NCBI RefSeq assembly: GCF_029318685.1
Contig: NZ_CP119677.1
Location: 1,240,001-1,304,000 of the forward strand
Direction: 5' to 3'
Source: Ruminiclostridium papyrosolvens DSM 2782
Lineage (GTDB): Bacteria; Bacillota; Clostridia; Acetivibrionales; DSM-1351
DNA length: 64,000 nucleotides
Notes under the pieces: generated by a model
The model's input: only the letters and a program-made list of their open reading frames with translations
What the model was told of the DNA's origin: nothing
The model's database searches: none
Program-made: the position numbers and the translations under genes
Shown: piece after piece, positions 58,618 to 64,000 of the stretch
Layout of the letters: the number at the start of each line of letters is the position of its first letter
Position numbering within the stretch: the first letter of the stretch is position 1

Positions 58618-60462
58618 ATGAGTGTTAAACTGTCGGATGCGTTATTGAAGAGTGTTGAGAAACCATCTAGATATACAGGAAATGAATGGAACAGCGTCAT
58701 AAAAGACCCTAAAAGTGTAGACATACGTTTTGCATTTTGCTTTCCCGACTCTTACGAAGTAGGCATGTCCCATCTGGGTATGAAAATCCTATACCATTTG
58801 TTAAATGATAGAGATGACTGCTATTGTGAAAGGGTATTTGCCCCTTGGACGGATATGGAAGAGAAGATGAGGCAGAACAATATCCCGCTATATGGACTTG
58901 AATCTAAAAACCCAATCAGGGATTTTGATTTTGTAGGCTTTACACTTCAATATGAAATGAGCTTTACAAATATAATAAATATGCTTGATTTGGCAGGTAT
59001 ACCTCTGACCTCGGACAAAAGAAGTGACAGTGATTCATTTGTTTGTGCAGGAGGCCCCTGCGCATATAATCCTGAACCGTTAGCTGACATAATTGATTTC
59101 TTTATGATGGGCGAAGGTGAAGAAATAATCAACGAAGTAATGGATGCATATGCAAAATGGAAAGGAACAGGGCGTAACAGACAGGAATTTCTTGAAGATA
59201 TAGTCAAAATAGAAGGTATATATGTCCCGGCATTTTATGATGTTTCATATAATGAGGACGGCACTATAAGAAGTTTTGAGCCTAAGAAGCCGGATTATCC
59301 CGTAAAAATTAAAAAGAGAATAATAAAAGATATGGACAAGGCTTATTTTCCTGAAAAAATTATTGTTCCATATACTGATATAGTACATGACAGAATAATG
59401 CTCGAAGTGTTCAGAGGCTGTACAAGAGGATGCAGATTCTGTCAGGCAGGATTTATATACAGACCCGTACGTGAAAAGAGTCACAAGAGGTTGATTGAGA
59501 TAGCTAATAAGCTTGAGGAAAGCTCCGGATATGAGGAAATTTCTCTAACATCACTTAGTACAAGCGATTATACAGAGCTTCACGAACTGACAACAGGATT
59601 ACTTGATGAAATGGAAGAGAAAAAAGTAAATTTATCTTTGCCTTCATTGAGAATTGATTCCTTTTCTCTCGATTTAATGGAAAAAGCCCAGAAGGTAAGG
59701 AAAAGCGGACTTACATTTGCTCCCGAAGCAGGATCTCAGAGACTAAGAGATGTAATAAACAAGGGTGTAACAGAAGAAGATTTGTTAAATGCTGTATCTA
59801 TGGCATTTAATGGAGGCTGGAACGGTGTAAAGCTGTATTTTATGCTTGGTTTGCCTACTGAGACCATGGAGGATGTAGAGGGAATTGCAGATTTGGCGTA
59901 CAAGGTAGTAAACGCTTATAAAACCGTTCCAAGGGAAAAGAAAGGAAAATTCCTCAATGTTACCGTAAGTACATCATCCTTTGTGCCAAAGGCCTTTACG
60001 CCATTTCAATGGGAGCCTCAGGATACCAGAGAAAACCTCAATGAAAAGCAAATGCTTTTAAAAAGCAAAATTCGCTCAAAGCAGGTAACTTATAATTATC
60101 ATGAAAATCGTCTGAGCCTTCTGGAAGCAGTGTTTGCGAGAGGAGACAGAAAGACCTGTAAAGTGCTTCTGAAAGCATGGGAAATGGGCTGCAAATTTGA
60201 CAGTTGGGGTGAACACTTCAAGTTTGATGTTTGGATGAAAGCTTTTGAAGAATGTGGAGTTGACCCATATTTTTATGCAACACGAAGAAGAGATTATGAA
60301 GAGCTGTTGCCTTGGGATCATATTGATATAGGAGTTTCCAAAAAATATCTTATAAGCGAATCTAAAAAGGCGCTGGAAGAAAAAATTACACCCAATTGCC
60401 GTGTAAACTGCGGTGGCTGCGGTGCTACAATATTTGATAGCGGTGTTTGTGGAGGTAATTAA
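58618..60462 (+). CDS. B12-binding-domain radical SAM protein (TIGR03960-like)
   Basis: The 614-residue protein has an N-terminal B12-binding-like Rossmann region (about 35-190), a radical SAM domain with the cluster cysteines Cys268, Cys272 and Cys275 in RGCTRGCRFCQAGF, and a C-terminal part ending in CRVNCGGCGATIF. The conserved neighbour downstream is the DUF2344 protein, then RNase E/G. The family is widespread in Firmicutes without an established substrate; a role in RNA or ribosome modification is a guess from context. Confidence 0.9.
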   Translation: MSVKLSDALLKSVEKPSRYTGNEWNSVIKDPKSVDIRFAFCFPDSYEVGMSHLGMKILYHLLNDRDDCYCERVFAPWTDMEEKMRQNNIPLYGLESKNPIRDFDFVGFTLQYEMSFTNIINMLDLAGIPLTSDKRSDSDSFVCAGGPCAYNPEPLADIIDFFMMGEGEEIINEVMDAYAKWKGTGRNRQEFLEDIVKIEGIYVPAFYDVSYNEDGTIRSFEPKKPDYPVKIKKRIIKDMDKAYFPEKIIVPYTDIVHDRIMLEVFRGCTRGCRFCQAGFIYRPVREKSHKRLIEIANKLEESSGYEEISLTSLSTSDYTELHELTTGLLDEMEEKKVNLSLPSLRIDSFSLDLMEKAQKVRKSGLTFAPEAGSQRLRDVINKGVTEEDLLNAVSMAFNGGWNGVKLYFMLGLPTETMEDVEGIADLAYKVVNAYKTVPREKKGKFLNVTVSTSSFVPKAFTPFQWEPQDTRENLNEKQMLLKSKIRSKQVTYNYHENRLSLLEAVFARGDRKTCKVLLKAWEMGCKFDSWGEHFKFDVWMKAFEECGVDPYFYATRRRDYEELLPWDHIDIGVSKKYLISESKKALEEKITPNCRVNCGGCGATIFDSGVCGGN

Positions 60463-60463
60463 A

Positions 60464-61171
60464 TTGACTATTATACGTGTAAAGTTCAGGCGTGGCGATG
60501 AAGTAAAATTCATTTCTCACCTTGACCTCATGAAGGTATTTGAAAGGGCCATAAGAAGGGCAAGACTTCCCATAGCCTATTCTCAGGGCTTTAATCCTCA
60601 CCCAGGCATGGTTTTTGGTCTGCCCTTGGGGGTGGGAGTTACAAGTGAAGCTGAGTACGGTGATTTCGAAATTACCGATGATGAAATGTCAGCGCAGGAA
60701 TTTGCAGACAGGCTGAATTTACAGCTCCCTAAAGGAGTTGAAGTTCTTGCCGCCAAAAAGAAGGCGTCCAAGCAAAATATAATGGCTACCATAGCGGCGT
60801 CAGAGTATATTGTAATTGTTGGTACTCCTGTAGAATGTAACCAAAAGACCTTGAAAGTGTCTATTGACAAATATTTATCACAAAAAGAAATTGTCGTTAA
60901 GAAAAGAACAAAAAACGGGGTAAAGGATACCGATATCAGAGACATGATATTTGATTTGAATTTTGAGCTTCAGCCTTGTGGAGACTTCAACATAATTAGA
61001 TTTACGGCTCTTGTCAGTGCAGGAAGTAAAGCGAATTTAAAGCCTGACCTTCTGATTGAGTCTTTATGCGGATATCTTGGATTTGAATACGAGATTGACA
61101 GGATTCATAGAACAAAGCTTTTTGTAAGGTCACAGGATCAGCTTCTGGATCCTATGGAAGAAGTAGTTTGA
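60464..61171 (+). CDS. Radical SAM-linked DUF2344 protein (TIGR03936-like)
   Basis: The 235-residue protein begins at TTG 60464, nine bases after GGAGG at 60451-60455, giving MTIIRVKFRRGDEVKFISHLDLMKVFERAIRRARLP, the typical family start. AYSQGFNPHPGMVFGLPLGVGVTSEAEYGDFEI follows. It is nearly always paired with the upstream radical SAM protein and in some species is fused to it. It may bind the substrate of that enzyme. Its function is unknown. Confidence 0.9.
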   Translation: MTIIRVKFRRGDEVKFISHLDLMKVFERAIRRARLPIAYSQGFNPHPGMVFGLPLGVGVTSEAEYGDFEITDDEMSAQEFADRLNLQLPKGVEVLAAKKKASKQNIMATIAASEYIVIVGTPVECNQKTLKVSIDKYLSQKEIVVKKRTKNGVKDTDIRDMIFDLNFELQPCGDFNIIRFTALVSAGSKANLKPDLLIESLCGYLGFEYEIDRIHRTKLFVRSQDQLLDPMEEVV

Positions 61172-61180
61172 GGTGATTAG

Positions 61181-62665
61181 ATGGTTAATGAGATTATAGT
61201 AGATGTTAGTCCGGGTGAAATTAGAGTTGGTATTCTGGAAGATAAGGAACTGGCTGAAATTCATATAGAAAGAACAAGTCATCAGGGGCTTGTAGGCAAT
61301 ATATACAGGGGGAAAGTAAGCAGTGTGCTGCCCGGTATGCAGGCCGCCTTTATTGATATTGGTTATGAAAAAAACGCATTTTTGTATGTGGGTGATGCCA
61401 TTCCCAAAAAAGAATACTCCGATGATGAAACAGAAGTTTCCAGTAACTACGAGGAATACAATATTACTGATATCCTCAAAGTAGGACAGGAGATAACGGT
61501 ACAGGTTATAAAAGAGCCTATCGGCACAAAGGGACCCAGAGTTTCAACTCATATAACTTTACCTGGAAGAAATCTTGTTTTGCTCCCAAATGCAGATTAT
61601 ATAGGAATATCCCGAAGGATTGAAAACGATACGGAAAGGCAGAAGCTAAAGAAAATAGCCGAAAAACTAAAGCCCCAAAACATGGGCTTGATTGTCAGAA
61701 CCGTATCTGAGGGAAAAGAAGAAGCTGACTTTGTAGAGGATGTTTCTTTCCTTTTAAAGCTTTGGGCAAAAATAAAGGAAAGTGAAAATAAAGGCCCTGT
61801 TCCAAGGTGTATCCATAAGGATATAAACCTTATATACAGGTCTGTGAGAGATTTGTTCACATGGGATGTAAACAAATTTATTATTAATAATGAAAAAGAG
61901 TACTTAAAAGTACTTGAACTTGTGGAAATGATATCTCCGCTGCTCAAAAGCAGAGTAGAACTGTTCCAGAAGGATTACAATATTTTTGACTACTACCAGA
62001 TAGAAACAAAAATCGAGCGGGCCCTATCCAGAAAGGTCTGGCTGAAATGCGGCGGATATATAATTATAGATAAAACAGAGGCTCTTACAGTAATTGATGT
62101 TAATACAGGTAAGTTTGTAGGAGAAAGTAATCTTGAGGAAACAGTACTTAAAACCAATGTTGAAGCAACAAGAGAGATAGCAAAACAGCTTCGGTTAAGA
62201 GACATAGGCGGTATTGTAATAATAGATTTTATTGACATGAACAACTCAGAGCATCAGCAACTGGTTTTGGATTCCCTGAAACAAAGCTTAAAGAGTGACA
62301 GAACAAAGACAATAGTACTGGGAATGACCGAACTTGGCCTTGTTGAGATGACCAGAAAGAAGATAAGGCAGGAGCTGTCAACCGTTATGAGCTGCGATTG
62401 TCCTGTATGTGACGGGGCAGGAAGAGTTTATACCGGAGAAACCAATGCCATGAATATACTCAGAGAGGTAAGGGAGCATATAAATTGTACTTCAGTAAAG
62501 AAATTCAAGCTGGAAGTACATCCTTCCGTGGCTCCTGTAATTGAAGATAATATTGAAAGATTTTTAAGGAATTTCACGGATAATAAGGACAAAAAAGTAA
62601 AAGTTACTGCCGTAAGTGATATAAGACCCGCAGGCTACAGAATTAAAGACGTTGACATGGATTAG
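61181..62665 (+). CDS. rng: Ribonuclease E/G family endoribonuclease
   Basis: The 494-residue protein has RNase G length without the RNase E scaffold tail. Domains are an S1 RNA-binding region (GNIYRGKVSSVLPGMQAAFIDIG, about 36-130), a 5'-sensor region, the DNase I-like catalytic part with the metal aspartates in ALTVIDVNTGKF (near 300) and GIVIIDFIDM (near 346), and the zinc-link cysteines in CDCPVCDGAGR (near 405). It processes rRNA and mRNA. It is encoded 9 bases after the DUF2344 gene. Confidence 0.94.
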   Translation: MVNEIIVDVSPGEIRVGILEDKELAEIHIERTSHQGLVGNIYRGKVSSVLPGMQAAFIDIGYEKNAFLYVGDAIPKKEYSDDETEVSSNYEEYNITDILKVGQEITVQVIKEPIGTKGPRVSTHITLPGRNLVLLPNADYIGISRRIENDTERQKLKKIAEKLKPQNMGLIVRTVSEGKEEADFVEDVSFLLKLWAKIKESENKGPVPRCIHKDINLIYRSVRDLFTWDVNKFIINNEKEYLKVLELVEMISPLLKSRVELFQKDYNIFDYYQIETKIERALSRKVWLKCGGYIIIDKTEALTVIDVNTGKFVGESNLEETVLKTNVEATREIAKQLRLRDIGGIVIIDFIDMNNSEHQQLVLDSLKQSLKSDRTKTIVLGMTELGLVEMTRKKIRQELSTVMSCDCPVCDGAGRVYTGETNAMNILREVREHINCTSVKKFKLEVHPSVAPVIEDNIERFLRNFTDNKDKKVKVTAVSDIRPAGYRIKDVDMD

Positions 62666-62680
62666 TCCTTGTGCTAAAAT
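62652..62680 (+). promoter_or_regulatory. Promoter of rplU
   Basis: TTGACA at 62652-62657 and TAAAAT at 62675-62680 are 17 bases apart with TGC before the -10, located at the end of rng. Confidence 0.75.
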
Positions 62681-62685
62681 ATATC

Positions 62686-62795
62686 GGTAGCCGCACGGCC
62701 AAGGCTCCCAAAATATAATTCATTTGAATTATTGCCTGTGATGAATACTCCTGTTGATGTAGTATATACGTCATAAAGCCGGCGAGATTGATATT
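62686..62795 (+). promoter_or_regulatory. L21-type ribosomal leader RNA
   Basis: A structured leader of about 110-120 bases separates the promoter from rplU. It includes GTAGCCGCACGGCCAAGGCT and a later GTAGTATATACGTCATAAAGCC segment, at the position of the Firmicutes L21 leader family, which is thought to bind L21. The match is from position and general pattern, not from a covariance model. Confidence 0.55.
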
Positions 62796-62808
62796 AGGAG
62801 GTGTATAT

Positions 62809-63120
62809 ATGTACGCAATTATTATGACTGGTGGAAAACAGTACAAAGTTCAGGAAGGCGATGTAGTTTTCATAGAAAAGCTCGCTGCTGAAGAAGGATC
62901 TTCAGTAACTTTTGATAAGGTTTTAGCTGTATCAAAGGACGGAAATGTTAGCTTTGGTGCTCCTGTTCTCGAATCAGCTTCTGTAAGCGGAAAGGTTCTC
63001 AATCACGGAAAAGGTGAAAAGATTATCGTTTTCAAATACAAAGCAAAGAAGAACATAAGAAACAAAAAGGGACACAGACAACCATATACAAAGGTTCAAA
63101 TCGAAAAGATCAATGCTTAA
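62809..63120 (+). CDS. rplU: Ribosomal protein bL21
   Basis: The 103-residue protein begins [25 protein letters not shown] at the ATG 62809, after AGGAGGTG. It has the C-terminal [26 protein letters not shown] of bL21. It starts the conserved rplU-prp-rpmA-obg cluster. Confidence 0.97.
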   Translation: MYAIIMTGGKQYKVQEGDVVFIEKLAAEEGSSVTFDKVLAVSKDGNVSFGAPVLESASVSGKVLNHGKGEKIIVFKYKAKKNIRNKKGHRQPYTKVQIEKINA

Positions 63121-63137
63121 TTAAGGATAACAGTTAA

Positions 63138-63470
63138 ATGATTAAAATTAATATAGGCAAGGATTCAGCAGGTACTATCAGTATGTTTGTAGTAAAAGGA
63201 CATGCAGGGTTTGCCGAAGAAGGCAGTGACATTGTATGTTCAGCCATTTCCGCAATCGCTTATACTGCGGTAGGAGCTATTGAAGAGTTGATTGGTCTGA
63301 AAGGCTTTTTTAAACAGAAGGATGGGTTTATGTCATGCAAACTTGACATGGAGTTGTCTTCTGAAAAGAGGCATGATGCCAATGTAATCATGGCTACAGC
63401 GGAAATTGGATTCAAACAAATAGAATTTGCTTATCCCGACTATGTGAAGGTATTGGATGAGGAGGTGTAA
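63138..63470 (+). CDS. prp: Ribosomal-processing cysteine protease Prp
   Basis: Prp removes the N-terminal extension of bL27. The 110-residue YsxB-type protein has the catalytic dyad in [23 protein letters not shown] (His22 and Cys34). The next gene encodes an L27 with the cleavable extension, so enzyme and substrate are encoded side by side. Confidence 0.93.
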   Translation: MIKINIGKDSAGTISMFVVKGHAGFAEEGSDIVCSAISAIAYTAVGAIEELIGLKGFFKQKDGFMSCKLDMELSSEKRHDANVIMATAEIGFKQIEFAYPDYVKVLDEEV

Positions 63471-63474
63471 TCTC

Positions 63475-63759
63475 ATGATAAAGGTTAATTTACAACTTTT
63501 TGCTCATAAAAAGGGTGTTGGTAGTTCAAGAAACGGACGTGACAGTGCAGCTAAAAGACTCGGTGTCAAAAGAGCTGACGGTCAATTCGTTCTCGCAGGA
63601 AACATTCTTGTTCGTCAAAGAGGTACAAAGGTTCATCCCGGTGTAAACGTAGGAATAGGTAAGGACGATACCTTGTTTGCATTAAAGGATGGAAAAGTTA
63701 AGTTTGCAAGACTTGGCAGAGATAAGAAGCAGGTTATGATAGTTACTGCTGCTGAGTAA
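63475..63759 (+). CDS. rpmA: Ribosomal protein bL27 with Prp-cleavable N-terminus
   Basis: The 94-residue protein starts at ATG 63475, after GAGGAGGTG, as [24 protein letters not shown]. The extension up to LQLFA before HKKG is the site cut by Prp in Firmicutes; cleavage is needed for L27 to reach the peptidyl transferase centre. Confidence 0.97.
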   Translation: MIKVNLQLFAHKKGVGSSRNGRDSAAKRLGVKRADGQFVLAGNILVRQRGTKVHPGVNVGIGKDDTLFALKDGKVKFARLGRDKKQVMIVTAAE

Positions 63760-63780
63760 TAACAAAAAATTATCGCATTA

Positions 63781-63819
63781 AAAAAGGTAGAAAATGTGAT
63801 ACGCATTTTCTACCTTTTT
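63781..63819. terminator. Terminator after rpmA
   Basis: A 16-base perfect stem (63781-63796 with 63804-63819; core GGTAGAAAATG/CATTTTCTACC) with a seven-base loop is flanked by A and T runs. Confidence 0.9.
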
Positions 63820-63926
63820 AGCGTATAATAAAAGTTATTTTTTACATAAATTATTTGTTTCGGGTTAAAATAAACAGAGTTCTGGATTTGATAAAAAAGA
63901 ATATTTGTTTTATGGAGAGAAGATAA

Positions 63927-64000
63927 ATGTTTACAGATAGCGCTAAAATATATGTTAAGGCCGGTAATGGAGGAAACGGAATGGTTTCATTCCACCGTGA
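63927..64000 (+). CDS. obg: GTPase Obg, 3' partial
   Basis: The ATG at 63927 after GGAGAGAAG opens MFTDSAKIYVKAGNGGNGMVSFHR, the glycine-rich N-terminal Obg fold. The gene runs off the window. Obg is an essential 50S assembly GTPase and commonly follows rpmA. Upstream, TTTACA at 63841 and TAAAAT at 63866 (19-base spacing) are a weak promoter candidate. Confidence 0.93.
   Translation, partial: MFTDSAKIYVKAGNGGNGMVSFHR

Noticed and set aside
1-64000. CRISPR arrays, insertion sequences and rRNA genes
   Set aside because: No regularly spaced direct repeats, transposase genes or rRNA segments were recognised on either strand.

Overview
The window looks like chromosomal DNA of a low-GC, spore-forming, cellulolytic clostridium of the Ruminiclostridium group (C. 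cellulolyticum / C. josui / C. papyrosolvens type). The reasons are AT-rich codon use, strong GGAGG ribosome binding sites with frequent TTG and GTG starts, a dockerin-bearing GH8 enzyme, T-box and ribosomal-protein leader RNAs, and a merged hem-cbi gene cluster of the kind described for C. josui. The species is inferred; no database search was possible.

Region 1 (1-17284) is one dense plus-strand operon that starts before the window. It encodes tetrapyrrole synthesis from glutamyl-tRNA (hemA, hemL, hemB, hemC, cobA-hemD fusion) through anaerobic, early-cobalt corrin synthesis (cbiL, F, G, H, J, X, ET, C, A, P) to CbiB and CobD. Region 2 (17251-20907) is a methylthioribose / 5-deoxyribose salvage operon (mtnK, mtnA, class II aldolase, NTF2-like protein). 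Two GNAT acetyltransferases follow.

Region 3 (21953-28196) is an exopolysaccharide locus resembling B. subtilis ydaJKLMN: a TIM-barrel glycosidase-like protein, a membrane protein with a degenerate GGDEF domain that keeps its RxxD I-site, a small membrane protein, a GT2 synthase and a BcsB-like subunit. Region 4 (28197-33169) is the most unusual part. A LytTR regulator split by a one-base shift at an A7 run is followed by two coiled-coil proteins built like alpha-helical pore-forming toxins, a YopT-like (C58) cysteine protease, an M15 peptidoglycan peptidase and a holin-like protein. I read it as a candidate toxin and lytic-release cassette.

Region 5 (33220-36873) holds a cellulosomal GH8 enzyme, a solitary BlaI/MecI-type repressor with an operator-rich promoter, and a lipoprotein with pentapeptide repeats. 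Region 6 (36888-40340) is an AT-rich retron: an OLD-like ATPase-TOPRIM effector, a folded msr-msd RNA and a reverse transcriptase. A terminated structured RNA and a T-box leader then precede aspS.

Region 7 (42741-50083) contains a TetR regulator, a CotH-VTC-DUF4956-PAP2 group and two lipid-linked glycosyltransferases. Region 8 (50080-64000) is mostly core: thyA-folA, infC-rpmI-rplT, DNA polymerase IV, a PilZ protein, a PlsC acyltransferase, tRNA-Pro, a MacB-like ABC transporter, a radical SAM pair with RNase E/G, and rplU-prp-rpmA-obg, the last gene cut by the window end.
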